Source: Streptomyces flavochromogenes | Lineage (GTDB): Bacteria; Actinomycetota; Actinomycetes; Streptomycetales; Streptomycetaceae | Reading direction: 5' to 3' | Assembly: GCF_000717595.1 (NCBI RefSeq) | Contig: NZ_JNZO01000011.1 | Coordinates: 186,001 to 250,000 of the forward strand | DNA: 64,000 nucleotides | Part shown: positions 28,433 through 37,094 of the stretch, one piece after another | Layout of the letters: the number at the start of each line of letters is the position of its first letter | How positions within the stretch are numbered: position 1 is the first letter of the stretch | Program-made: the position numbers and the translations under genes | Notes under the pieces: model-generated | The model's database searches: none | Seen by the model: the letters and a program-made list of their open reading frames with translations, nothing else | What the model was told of the DNA's origin: nothing

Positions 28433-28506
28433 TGGCTGGGGCCGGGGTCGAACCGGCGACCTATCGCTTTTCAGGCGATCGCTCGTACCAACTGAGCTAC
28501 CCAGCC
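28433..28506 (-). tRNA. tRNA-Phe (GAA)
   Basis: Acceptor GGCTGGG/CCCAGCC, anticodon stem and loop around CTGAAAA with anticodon GAA, T-loop GGTTCGACC, discriminator A. Last gene of a three-tRNA cluster. Confidence 0.96.
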
Positions 28507-28528
28507 ACGAAGCTGTTTCCAGCTTCAG

Positions 28529-28602
28529 CGACTCTGACGGGACTTGAACCCGCGACCTCCACCTTGACAGGGTGGCGAGCTAACCAACTGCTCCACAGAG
28601 CC
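28529..28602 (-). tRNA. tRNA-Asp (GTC), copy 2
   Basis: The same 59-nt body as copy 1 but with acceptor GGCTCTG/CAGAGTC. Both copies keep G1-C72, G2-U71 and discriminator G73. Middle gene of the cluster. Confidence 0.96.
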
Positions 28603-28642
28603 AAGCTTGTGCGCGATCACTAGTCTCGCACACGGTACTGCG

Positions 28643-28715
28643 TGCCCCCAACGGGATTCGAACCCGTGCTACCGCCTTGAAAGGGCGGCGTCCTGGGCCA
28701 CTAGACGATGAGGGC
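28643..28715 (-). tRNA. tRNA-Glu (TTC)
   Basis: Acceptor GCCCTCA/TGGGGGC, anticodon loop CTTTCAA with anticodon TTC, discriminator A; no encoded CCA. First gene of the minus-strand tRNA cluster. Confidence 0.96.
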
Positions 28716-28819
28716 TAGAGGCTCACCTGGGCGCTTCGCAGCGCGTCGGGGACGTGAGAAGCATATGGGATGCCGGGCGCTATCGCCAAAACGGTTTCCG
28801 GCGGGGGGACAATGGGCGC

Positions 28820-29170
28820 GTGCTGGAGATGACGCGCGAGGAGTTCGAAGAGCTGGTCGCCGAGGCCCTGGACCGCATTCCGCCGGAGCTGACGCGGCTG
28901 ATGGACAACGTCGCGGTGTTCGTGGAGGACGAGCCCGCCGCGGACGATCCCGAGCTGCTCGGGCTCTACGAGGGGACGCCGCTGACCGAGCGCGGTGAGT
29001 GGTACGCCGGTGTGCTGCCGGACCGGATCACGATCTACCGGGGGCCGACGCTGCGGATGTGCGAGTCGCGCGAGGACGTGGTCGCGGAGACCGAGATCAC
29101 GGTGGTGCACGAGATCGCCCACCACTTCGGCATCGACGACGAGCGGCTGCACGCGCTGGGCTACGGCTGA
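28820..29170 (+). CDS. Minimal zincin metallopeptidase (DUF1025 family)
   Basis: A 116-aa protein. It carries the zinc motif VVHEIAHHFGIDDERLHALG near the C-terminus (HExxH...D), the signature of the short actinobacterial metallopeptidase family formerly DUF1025. MTREEFEELVAEALDRIPPE at the N-terminus is typical. GTG 28820 is used (GGGGGGA 10 nt upstream; relatives start MLEMTREEFE); ATG 28829 is the alternative. Substrate unknown; monocistronic, convergent with nothing. Confidence 0.88.
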   Translation: MLEMTREEFEELVAEALDRIPPELTRLMDNVAVFVEDEPAADDPELLGLYEGTPLTERGEWYAGVLPDRITIYRGPTLRMCESREDVVAETEITVVHEIAHHFGIDDERLHALGYG

Positions 29171-29282
29171 GTGGGCCCCGGGCATACGCCCGGGCCCTCT
29201 CGGGCGTGTCCCTTGTGGCGCCGGGGGAGTTGGGCAGGGCAACGCGTTCCGTTCCTGCCTGTCGTGTCCTGGAGGTGCCCCC

Positions 29283-29987
29283 GTGCGCCATTTGCCCACC
29301 CGTGCCAGATGGGCCGCCGCCGCGCTGGCCGTCGCGGCCTGTGCCGGTCTGAGCGGCTGTATGAGTGTGAGTGACGAGGGGGCGAAGCCGGCGCCCGGCG
29401 CGTCCGGCGGGAAGCGGGGCGTGGCGACCGATTCCGGGGGCGGTGCGGCCGGGGAGTCCGGCGGTGACGCGGGTTCGTGGAACGGCCGGCCGGGCGCCGG
29501 AGGCCCCGACGTGACCGGCTCCGGTACGGAGTCCCCGGTGCCGAGCGGCTCCCCCTCGGGCACGGCGAAGCCCTCCCCGGGCGCGGTGCTGCCCGTGGAG
29601 GGTCCGGGCGGCCCCGGCGGCCCGTCTGAACCGCAGCCGACGGGCGGTCAGGACGGCCCGGGCGGCGGCTCGGGCGGTTCCGCCGGGAACGGCGGCAGTG
29701 GGGGCGGGAACGGGGGCGGCGGCAATGGCGGCGGGGCGAACGGCGGCGGCTCCGGCGGTCCGGGCGGCGGGGGCACGCCCACACCGGAGCCGACCGCGGA
29801 GCCGACCCCTGAGCCGACGCCCGAGCCGACCACGGAGCCCACTCCCGAGCCGACGCCGGAGCCGACCTCCCATCCGACCGATCCGCCGTCGCCCGGAGCC
29901 GACACCCAGATGGGTGCGATGCGCGCGGCGGACGGGCCTGGCGCGCCCCCGGAGCCGGTGGCGTCTCCGCAGGTCGGACCGGTGTGA
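29283..29987 (+). CDS. Gly/Pro-rich lipoprotein with TPEP repeats
   Basis: A 234-aa predicted lipoprotein: lipobox LSGC at residues 23-26 preceded by a hydrophobic signal. GTG 29283 follows GGAGGTGCCCCC. The rest is low complexity: a Gly-rich block (GNGGSGGGNGGGGNGG) and a block of TPEPTPEP/TTEP repeats, then a tail ending SPQVGPV. No enzymatic domain. The repeats look like a cell-wall spacer. Function unknown. Confidence 0.7.
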   Translation: MRHLPTRARWAAAALAVAACAGLSGCMSVSDEGAKPAPGASGGKRGVATDSGGGAAGESGGDAGSWNGRPGAGGPDVTGSGTESPVPSGSPSGTAKPSPGAVLPVEGPGGPGGPSEPQPTGGQDGPGGGSGGSAGNGGSGGGNGGGGNGGGANGGGSGGPGGGGTPTPEPTAEPTPEPTPEPTTEPTPEPTPEPTSHPTDPPSPGADTQMGAMRAADGPGAPPEPVASPQVGPV

Positions 29988-30075
29988 GGGAGTCCGATTT
30001 GCCATAGGTGGGGGAGGGTGCGTATGGTGGTAGATCGTTTGATCCCATTGCCCGGCGCCGACACAGAAGAGCGCC

Positions 30076-30204
30076 GTGTGGCGCGTACTCTCCCTAGCCG
30101 TGGCTGACCGCATTGAGGCGGTCGTTTGCGAAATCACGGAGTTGACGGGCGCGTGCCGAGACTCCGGAAGGTTTCGCATTTCGCATGTCCATTTTCAGTT
30201 CTGA
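30076..30204 (+). CDS. Putative 42-aa upstream ORF overlapping the DEAD-helicase start
   Basis: GTG 30076 opens a frame beginning VWRVLSLAVADRIEAVVCEI and ending 20 nt inside the helicase coding sequence in another frame (TGA 30202-30204). The ribosome site is weak. It is third-position GC-poor compared with genes nearby, so it may simply be part of a long structured leader of the helicase mRNA. Offered because such helicase genes often have regulatory leaders. Confidence 0.25.
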   Translation: MWRVLSLAVADRIEAVVCEITELTGACRDSGRFRISHVHFQF

Positions 30205-32032
30205 TCACGCCGTCATGCCCGAGAACGACGAGATCGTCGAGGCCGTAGAGGCCGCGGAGATCACTTCGATCGTCGAGATCGACGCCGACGACATCGTCGA
30301 GGCCGTCGAGGCCCTCGACATCGACACCGACGCGGACGACTCGCTCGACGAGCCCGCCGAGCCCACGATCACCTTCGGCGACCTCGGTCTGCCGGACGGC
30401 GTCGTGCGCAAGCTCGCGCAGAACGGTGTCACCACCCCCTTCCCGATCCAGGCGGCGACCATCCCGGACGCCCTGGCCGGCAAGGACATCCTGGGCCGTG
30501 GCCGTACCGGCTCCGGAAAGACCCTCTCCTTCGGTCTGCCGCTCCTGGCCGGTCTGGCCGGCGGCCACACCGACAAGAAGAAGCCCCGCGGCATCATCCT
30601 CACGCCGACCCGTGAGCTCGCGATGCAGGTCGCGGACGCCCTCCAGCCCTACGGCGACGTGCTCGGCCTCAAGATGAAGGTCGTCTGCGGCGGTACCTCC
30701 ATGGGCAACCAGATCTACGCCCTGGAGCGCGGCGTCGACGTCCTCGTCGCCACCCCGGGCCGTCTCCGCGACATCATCAACCGCGGCGCCTGCTCCCTCG
30801 AAGCCGTCAAGATCGCCGTCCTCGACGAGGCCGACCAGATGGCCGACCTGGGGTTCCTCCCCGAGGTCACCGAGCTGCTCGACCAGATCCCCGGCGGCGG
30901 CCAGCGCATGCTCTTCTCCGCCACCATGGAGAACGAGATCGGCACCCTGGTCAAGCGCTACCTGACCGACCCCGTCACGCACGAGGTCGACAGCGCCCAG
31001 GGCAACGTCACGACCATGACCCACCACGTCCTCGTCGTGAAGCCGAAGGACAAGGCGCCGGTCACCGCCGCCATCGCCGCCCGCAAGGGCCGCACGATCA
31101 TCTTCGTCCGTACCCAGCTCGGCGCGGACCGCATCGCGGAGCAGCTGCGCGACGCCGGTGTGAAGGCCGACGCGCTGCACGGCGGCATGACCCAGGGCGC
31201 CCGTACGCGGACCCTGGCCGACTTCAAGGACGGCTACGTCAACGCGCTCGTCGCGACCGACGTCGCCGCCCGAGGCATCCACGTCGACGGCATCGACCTG
31301 GTCCTCAACGTGGACCCGGCCGGCGACCACAAGGACTACCTGCACCGCTCGGGCCGTACCGCCCGTGCCGGCCGCTCCGGCGTCGTGGTCTCCCTGGCCC
31401 TGCCGCACCAGCGCCGTCAGATCTTCCGTCTGATGGAGGACGCGGGCGTCGACGCCTCGCGCCACATCGTCGGTGGTGCCGGCGCGTTCGACCCCGAGGT
31501 CGCCGAGATCACCGGCGCCCGTTCGCTGACCGAGGTCCAGGCCGACTCGGCGAACAACTCGGCCAAGCAGGCCGAGCGTGAGGTCGTCGACCTGACCAAG
31601 CAGCTGGAGCGCCTGCAGCGCCGCGCCGTCGAGCTCCGCGAGGAGGCCGACCGCCTGGTGGCCCGCGCCGCCCGCGAGCGTGGCGAGGACCCCGAGGCCG
31701 CTGTCGCCGAGGTGACCGAGGCCGCCGAGGCCGAGGTCGCTGCCGCCGCCGTCGAGGCCGAGCGTGCCGCCCGCGCCGAGGAGCAGCGCCGCGAGGAGCG
31801 CCCGGCCCGCGACGAGCGGGGCAACTACGAGCGTCGTGACCGTGGCGGCTTCAACCGCGACGACCGCGGTGACCGTGGTGGCTTCCGTGGTGGCGACCGC
31901 GGCGGTGACCGTGGTGGCTTCCGCCGCGACAACGACCGTCCGTCGGGTGGTTTCCGTCGTGACGAGCGTCCGTCGGGTGGCTTCAACCGCGACGACCGCG
32001 GCGGCCGTTCTTTCGAGCGGTTTCCGTCGTGA
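30185..32032 (+). CDS. DEAD-box RNA helicase, RGG-like tail frameshifted
   Basis: 615 aa as read, with an acidic N-terminal extension (1-60), then an RhlE/CsdA-type core: Q motif FPIQAATIP, Walker A GRGRTGSGKT, PTRELA, DEAD in VLDEADQMADLGF, SAT, and HRSGRTARAGRSG. A helical linker and an Arg/Gly/Asp tail (RGGFNRDDRG repeats) follow. In the tail a 70-bp tandem duplication (31949-32088) shifts the frame, so the protein ends early at SFERFPS; the other frame continues RSFERRDDRPAGGHRGSDRP and onward to a proper stop at 32303. The helicase core is intact and probably active; only the last 90 or so RNA-binding residues are lost. Assembly or sequencing error is possible. Confidence 0.93.
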   Translation: MSIFSSDHAVMPENDEIVEAVEAAEITSIVEIDADDIVEAVEALDIDTDADDSLDEPAEPTITFGDLGLPDGVVRKLAQNGVTTPFPIQAATIPDALAGKDILGRGRTGSGKTLSFGLPLLAGLAGGHTDKKKPRGIILTPTRELAMQVADALQPYGDVLGLKMKVVCGGTSMGNQIYALERGVDVLVATPGRLRDIINRGACSLEAVKIAVLDEADQMADLGFLPEVTELLDQIPGGGQRMLFSATMENEIGTLVKRYLTDPVTHEVDSAQGNVTTMTHHVLVVKPKDKAPVTAAIAARKGRTIIFVRTQLGADRIAEQLRDAGVKADALHGGMTQGARTRTLADFKDGYVNALVATDVAARGIHVDGIDLVLNVDPAGDHKDYLHRSGRTARAGRSGVVVSLALPHQRRQIFRLMEDAGVDASRHIVGGAGAFDPEVAEITGARSLTEVQADSANNSAKQAEREVVDLTKQLERLQRRAVELREEADRLVARAARERGEDPEAAVAEVTEAAEAEVAAAAVEAERAARAEEQRREERPARDERGNYERRDRGGFNRDDRGDRGGFRGGDRGGDRGGFRRDNDRPSGGFRRDERPSGGFNRDDRGGRSFERFPS

Positions 32033-32088
32033 CGAGCGTCCGTCGGGTGGCTTCAACCGCGACGACCGCGGCGGCCGCTCCTTCGAGC
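31949..32088 (+). repeat. 70-bp tandem duplication in the helicase tail
   Basis: Copy 1 is 31949-32018 and copy 2 is 32019-32088; they begin GGTTTCCGTCGTGACGAGCG and differ at two positions near their ends (CCGTTCTTTC vs CCGCTCCTTC), both synonymous in the original frame. The period is not a multiple of 3. Confidence 0.9.
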
Positions 32089-32319
32089 GCCGTGACGACC
32101 GTCCGGCCGGCGGCCACCGCGGCAGCGACCGTCCGTTCAACCGCGACCGTCGCGACGACCGCCCCGCCGGCGGCTTCCGCCCGGGTGGCGGCGACCGTCC
32201 GTACGGCCGTCGTGACGACCACCGCGGCACCGGCTCGACCGGCTCGACCGGTGGCTCCTTCGGCCGCCGCGACGACAAGCCGCGCTGGAAGCGCAACGGC
32301 TGACCCCACGTAGCAAGCT

Positions 32320-32368
32320 GAGCAGGGCCCGTACGACACTTCGGTGACGTACGGGCCCTGCTGCTTTG
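32320..32368 (+). terminator. Helicase terminator
   Basis: AGCAGGGCCCGTACG (32321-32335) and CGTACGGGCCCTGCT (32348-32362), 15-bp perfect stem, 17 bp past the ancestral helicase stop (32301-32303). Confidence 0.9.
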
Positions 32369-32525
32369 AACGAGTTCGAAATCGCTTTCGACAGGCAGGG
32401 GGCGGCTGTTAGCATCGGCCCACTCGCATGGGGGCGGTGCGGCCGGGGGGCCGCGAACCTACTGTTCAGCACGAGCGCCACCGTCTTCCCCATGCCTCTA
32501 CATTGATCCTCAGGGGAGGACCCGA

Positions 32526-34721
32526 GTGCCTCGTAGCGCTCTTCTACGCCATTCCATCGCGGCCGTCACCGCCGCGACCCTTCTCGCCGGCGTCGGCCCG
32601 CTGGCCGCGACGGCGACTGCCGCGCCGGTCACGGCCGACGCCGCCACCGCGTCGGTCGACCCGTGGGCGGCGTCCGTGCCACTGTCGGACGGCGCGGCCC
32701 TCCACAGTCTCCTGGACCTCAAGACGACCAAGGACGGGGCGGTCGTCGCCCTCTGGTACCGGCTCGCCGAGGACCGCAGCAAGAACGAACTCATCGCGTC
32801 GGTGCGCCCGGCGGGCAGTTCCGTCTGGGGCGCGGAGCAAATCCTGCGCACACTCCCCACCTGGCGCAGCTCCGCCGCGCTCACCGTCTCGGCGGACGGG
32901 TCCGTCACGGCGGCCTGGATGGAGTACCCGAACGACGGTGGGCCGGGTGACGAGAAGCCCGGCGGCTCGTTCCGGATGGTCACCCTCGCGGCCGGCGCCA
33001 CGACGTGGTCCGACGTGTCGGACATCATGACCGACCCCGGCTGGGTGCACAGCGGGAGCCTGTCCGGTTCGCCGTCGGGCGAGCTCGTCGCCGTCTGGCA
33101 GGGAGTCTCGGCCGGGAAGGCCGGGTTGTACTCCTCGGTCCGCGCCGCCCCGGGCGAGGCCTGGTCCGAGCCGGTGCGGATCGACGAGCCCACGGCGGAC
33201 GCGGGGCTCTCCTCCGCGCCCGAGGTGATCCACTCGGCGGACGGCACGACCACCGTGGCCTTCGTCCAGGCCGGTCCCGCGACCGGTGAGATCAAGGTTC
33301 TCGACCGGACGGCGGGCGGCACGTGGACCAAGCCGGTCACCGTCTCCGCCCCCGGGAAGTACGCCCACAACCCGAAGCTGGCGGTCGGCCGGGGCGGCCA
33401 CGCCGCGCTGGTCTGGCACGAGCAGGACTCCCGGGAGTCCGGCGTCGGTACCGACGTGGTCGCCCAGCGACCGGCCGGCAGCCTGACGTGGAGCGCCGGG
33501 ACGCCGGCCAACGGCTTCGACGGCGGTGCGTGGCGCAAGATCGCGGTCGGCCCCGAGGGCGACGTCACCCTGCTCGGTGTCACCTTCGTCGACGGCAGCG
33601 GTTTCATCGCGCGGACCACCACCCGATCTGCCGCCACCGGCACCTGGGCCGCACTGAAGACGATCTCCACGGGATACGTGCCCGACGACCAGTTCGACCT
33701 GACGGCGGGCCCCGACGGCGTCGTCCACGCCGTGTGGACCCAGGGCAACACGGACCGGAAGCTGATGACCTCCTCGCGGGTCGCCGGCGCCTGGTCCGCG
33801 GCCCCGACGCCGCTCTCGACCAACACCAGCGGCTACGCCCTGGGTCTGGTCACCGTCGACGCCGCCGACCGGCCCGTCGCCGTCTGGCAGCAGTCCAGCG
33901 GCGACCTGACCACCGAGCTGCGCGCGGCCACCACCGCCCCCGCGCCCGTCAAGCCGCTCCCCACGTGGCGGGACCACAGCGGTGACGGCAGGGGCGACCT
34001 GCTCGGGCTGACTCCGGCCGGTGCTCTGACCGTGCGTACGGGCTCGGGCGCGGGTGGCCTCGGGACCGGGGCCACGGCGACCGGATGGCCGGCGACGTCG
34101 ACGGTCGTTCCGTTCGGCGACCTGTCGGGCGACCGGTGCAACGACCTGCTCGTGCGGAACGCCGCCGGGGTGCTGACGCGTCATGACGGCGGCTGCGGGA
34201 CGGCGTTCGCGCCGGGCGGGCCGAAGCTCACCATCGGCACGGGCTGGAACGCCTACAACGCCCTGACCGCCCCGGGCGACCTGACCGGTGACGGCCGGAC
34301 GGACCTGCTGGCGCGTACGCCCGGCGGTGAGCTGTTCCTGTACGAGGACGACGGCAAGGGCGCGTTCAAGACACGCGCGAGGATCGGTGGCGGCTGGCAG
34401 GCGTACAACGCGGTCGTCGGCGTCGGCGACCTGAACGGCGACAAGGCCGGCGATCTGCTCGCCCGGGACGCGGCCGGTGTGCTCTGGCGCTACCAGGGCA
34501 AGGGCGACGGCACGTTCGGCGCTCGCGTGAAGCTCGGCGGCGGTTGGCAGGCCTACAACTCCCTCGTGGGCGTGGGCGACTTCACCGGAGACGGCAAGGC
34601 CGACCTGGTGGCCCGCGACACGACCGGAACGCTCTGGCGTTACGCGGGGAACGGTGCGGGTGCGTTCGCCGGCCGGGCGAAGATCGGCGGCGGCTGGCAG
34701 ATGTACAAGACGCTGTCCTGA
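32526..34721 (+). CDS. Secreted protein with FG-GAP/VCBS repeats
   Basis: A 731-aa exported protein. GTG 32526 has GGGAGG upstream; residues 1-33 are a signal peptide (ending ATATAAPVTA). An N-terminal domain (about 40-480) contains beta-propeller-like blades. The last 250 residues hold four FG-GAP-like repeats, each with a calcium loop (GDLTGDGRTDLLAR, GDLNGDKAGDLLAR, GDFTGDGKADLVAR) followed by GxGWQAYN. Such proteins bind ligands or the cell surface; no catalytic motif seen. Confidence 0.85.
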   Translation: MPRSALLRHSIAAVTAATLLAGVGPLAATATAAPVTADAATASVDPWAASVPLSDGAALHSLLDLKTTKDGAVVALWYRLAEDRSKNELIASVRPAGSSVWGAEQILRTLPTWRSSAALTVSADGSVTAAWMEYPNDGGPGDEKPGGSFRMVTLAAGATTWSDVSDIMTDPGWVHSGSLSGSPSGELVAVWQGVSAGKAGLYSSVRAAPGEAWSEPVRIDEPTADAGLSSAPEVIHSADGTTTVAFVQAGPATGEIKVLDRTAGGTWTKPVTVSAPGKYAHNPKLAVGRGGHAALVWHEQDSRESGVGTDVVAQRPAGSLTWSAGTPANGFDGGAWRKIAVGPEGDVTLLGVTFVDGSGFIARTTTRSAATGTWAALKTISTGYVPDDQFDLTAGPDGVVHAVWTQGNTDRKLMTSSRVAGAWSAAPTPLSTNTSGYALGLVTVDAADRPVAVWQQSSGDLTTELRAATTAPAPVKPLPTWRDHSGDGRGDLLGLTPAGALTVRTGSGAGGLGTGATATGWPATSTVVPFGDLSGDRCNDLLVRNAAGVLTRHDGGCGTAFAPGGPKLTIGTGWNAYNALTAPGDLTGDGRTDLLARTPGGELFLYEDDGKGAFKTRARIGGGWQAYNAVVGVGDLNGDKAGDLLARDAAGVLWRYQGKGDGTFGARVKLGGGWQAYNSLVGVGDFTGDGKADLVARDTTGTLWRYAGNGAGAFAGRAKIGGGWQMYKTLS

Positions 34722-34736
34722 CGCGTGCTCCGAGCG

Positions 34737-34785
34737 CGGCTCGGGCCCGTCCTCCACGATGTCGCGGGGGACGGGTCCCGAGCCG
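34737..34785 (+). terminator. FG-GAP gene terminator
   Basis: CGGCTCGGGCCCGTCC pairs with GGACGGGTCCCGAGCCG (one bulge), 15 bp past the stop. Confidence 0.75.
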
Positions 34786-34849
34786 TCCGCGTATACCCGA
34801 TCGGTTCGGGGGATCTCTCGGGCTATGCTGCACGGGTGTGCTTGTCCAC

Positions 34850-34922
34850 GGGCCGTTAGCTCAATTGGCAGAGCAGCGGACTTTTAATCCGTTGGTTGTG
34901 GGTTCGAGTCCCACACGGCCTA
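34850..34922 (+). tRNA. tRNA-Lys (TTT)
   Basis: Acceptor GGGCCGT/ACGGCCT (G1-U72), anticodon loop CTTTTAA with anticodon TTT, discriminator A; CCA not encoded. Confidence 0.95.
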
Positions 34923-35070
34923 CGTGTGGCAGGCGGGGGTTTCGGTCTCCGAGCTGCCGAGAATCGCCCCGACCGGTTTCGACCGGTCGGGGCGCTTCCG
35001 TATCCGGGACGCGGTGTGCGGCACCGTGGGCGAATCTGGTTCGTGGACGCTGAGCGTGGAGGTGGGGACC

Positions 35071-36492
35071 GTGACGGTGAACGGAGCGGGTGATCCGATG
35101 GGCCAGGCCCGGACGCTGGCGCGGTGGGCGCTCGGCGCCGCCGCGGCGGCGGTCGTGCTGCTGCTGACGGGGCTCGGCGCCGCCGGGCTGCTTGTCCTTC
35201 TGGCCGCGCTCGTGGGGCTCGTCTGTTCGGCCGTGGGCATCTGGTGGTTCCTCGCCCACCGCGGGCCGTTGCGGGTGTCCGGCGCCCTGCTGGCCGTCGG
35301 CGCGCCGCTCGCCGTCCTCGTCCTGTACGTCGCCTGGGGGCCCTGGCTGACCGGGCTCGGGGCGCTCGCGTCGTGGAGCGTGGCGCTGGTCTGCGCGCGG
35401 GCCGCCCTGCGCCTCATCCGGGACGTGAGCGGCGCGCCGGCGCGCCCGCGGCCGAAGCGGCGGTCCCGGCCGAAGCGGCCCGTACTGATCATGAACCCGA
35501 AATCCGGGGGCGGGAAGGTCGCCCGCTTCGGGCTCGTCGAACGGGCCGAGAAGCTGGGCGCGAGAGTCGTCCTCATCGACCCGTCCGTCGAGACCGATGT
35601 CGCCGCGCTCGCCCGTGAGGCCGTCGCCGACGGCGCCGACCTGCTCGGGGTGGCCGGCGGGGACGGCACGCAGGCGCTGGTCGCCGCCGTGGCCGCCGAG
35701 CACGACCTGCCCTTCCTCGTCATCTCCGCCGGAACCCGCAACCACTTCGCCCTCGACCTGGGGCTCGACCGCACCGACCCGGCGACCTGTCTGGACGCCC
35801 TCGTCGACGGCGAGGAACTCCGTGTCGACCTCGGCTCCGTGTCCGGGCGGGCGTTCGTCAACACCGTCTCGTTCGGTGTGTACGCCGATGTCGTCCAGCT
35901 CCCCGAGTACCGCGACGCGAAGGCCGGCACCGCCGTCGACGTCCTCCCCGATCTGCTCCAGGGCGGTGGCGGCGACCGTCTTGACGCGACCGCCGACGGC
36001 CTTCGGCTCCCCGCCCAGCAGGCCCTCCTCGTCAGCAACAACGCGTATGCCGCGCCCGATCCGTTCAGCGCCGTCGCCGCCCGGAGACCGCGCCTGGACG
36101 GCGGCGAGCTCGGGGTGATCGCCGTCCGGGTCGACGGGGCGGCGCAGGCCGCCGAGATGGCCGTACTGGGCACCCAGTCGACCGGGCTGAACGTCCTGAC
36201 GGCCGCTCGGGTCGAGGTGACGGGGAAGGCCGCGGCCCCCGTGCCCGTGCCCCCCTCGGCCTTCGTCCCCGCGCCGGCCCGGGCCCCCGGCGCCCCCGGC
36301 ACCATCGCCGTCGCCGTCGACGGTGAGGCGCTGACCCTCCCCACCCCCGTCGTCTGTACCCTGCGCCCCGGCGCCCTCCGGGTGCTCGTGCCGCGTCACC
36401 GGCCCGGCGTCATCGAGCCCCAGCCGCCCCTGGACTGGCGGCGCATCACCGAAATCGCCTTCCGGACCACTTCGAGGAGCAGCGGCTCATGA
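35071..36492 (+). CDS. Diacylglycerol-kinase-family lipid kinase
   Basis: A 473-aa protein: several TM helices in the first 110 residues, then a diacylglycerol/sphingosine kinase catalytic domain: VLIMNPKSGGGKVARFGLV (about 142-160), the GVAGGDGTQALVAAV nucleotide loop, and AGTRNHFALDLGL. GTG 35071 is preferred because GGAGG lies 8 nt upstream; a longer open frame begins at 34924. The stop overlaps the PAP2 phosphatase gene by 4 nt, so kinase and phosphatase are made together, suggesting membrane-lipid phosphorylation balance. Confidence 0.88.
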   Translation: MTVNGAGDPMGQARTLARWALGAAAAAVVLLLTGLGAAGLLVLLAALVGLVCSAVGIWWFLAHRGPLRVSGALLAVGAPLAVLVLYVAWGPWLTGLGALASWSVALVCARAALRLIRDVSGAPARPRPKRRSRPKRPVLIMNPKSGGGKVARFGLVERAEKLGARVVLIDPSVETDVAALAREAVADGADLLGVAGGDGTQALVAAVAAEHDLPFLVISAGTRNHFALDLGLDRTDPATCLDALVDGEELRVDLGSVSGRAFVNTVSFGVYADVVQLPEYRDAKAGTAVDVLPDLLQGGGGDRLDATADGLRLPAQQALLVSNNAYAAPDPFSAVAARRPRLDGGELGVIAVRVDGAAQAAEMAVLGTQSTGLNVLTAARVEVTGKAAAPVPVPPSAFVPAPARAPGAPGTIAVAVDGEALTLPTPVVCTLRPGALRVLVPRHRPGVIEPQPPLDWRRITEIAFRTTSRSSGS

Positions 36493-37085
36493 CCCCCACC
36501 CCCACCCCCACCCCCACCACCAACCCCGTCCGGGCGGTCTTCCGGGACCTCCGCGCGATCGACGGGGCCGTCTACGCCGCCGTGGCAGCCACCCCCACGC
36601 CCACTCTCGACACGGGCTTCCGCAGGCTGTCGGGCGCGGCGAACCACTCCAAGATCTCGTTCACGGTGGCGGCCGGGCTCGCCCTGGTCCCCGGCGCGCC
36701 GCGCCGCGCGGCCCTGGCCGGCATCGGGGCCGTGGCCGTCGCCTCGGCCTCGGCCAACCTGCTGGGCAAGCGCCTCGTCCGCAGGCCGCGGCCGGACCGG
36801 GAGGCGGCCCGGGTGGTGGTGAGCCGCCATGTGCCGATGCCGGACTCGGCCTCCTTCCCCTCCGGGCACACCGCGTCGGCGGTGGCCTTCGCGACCGCCG
36901 TGGGGGTCGTCTTCCCGCCGGCCGCGGTGCCCCTGCAGGTCCTGGCGATGGCCGTGGGCTACTCCCGTGTCCACACCGGGGTGCACTACCCGGGCGACGT
37001 CGCCGCGGGCGCCGTCCTCGGCATCGCGAGCGCCGCCGTCTCCCTGACGGCCGTGGCCTCCTTGACGGCCGCCAGGGGGAAGTGA
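36489..37085 (+). CDS. PAP2-family membrane phosphatase
   Basis: A 198-aa protein. The three PAP2 catalytic motifs are KRLVRRPRPDRE (KxxxxxxRP), SFPSGHTASAV (PSGH) and SRVHTGVHYPGDVAAG (SRxxxxxHxxxD). About five TM helices. The N-terminus is a curious Thr/Pro run (TPTPTPTPTT). ATG overlaps the kinase stop (ATGA). Confidence 0.9.
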   Translation: MTPTPTPTPTTNPVRAVFRDLRAIDGAVYAAVAATPTPTLDTGFRRLSGAANHSKISFTVAAGLALVPGAPRRAALAGIGAVAVASASANLLGKRLVRRPRPDREAARVVVSRHVPMPDSASFPSGHTASAVAFATAVGVVFPPAAVPLQVLAMAVGYSRVHTGVHYPGDVAAGAVLGIASAAVSLTAVASLTAARGK

Positions 37086-37094
37086 CGGGGCGTC

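Noticed and set aside
29760-29880. TPEP/CCGACGCC repeats resembling a CRISPR array
   Set aside because: Repeats are short, contiguous and in frame within a lipoprotein; no spacers and no cas genes.
36489-36530. CCCCCAC repeat as regulatory microsatellite
   Set aside because: It is the in-frame Thr/Pro N-terminus of the PAP2 protein; no evidence of length variation.
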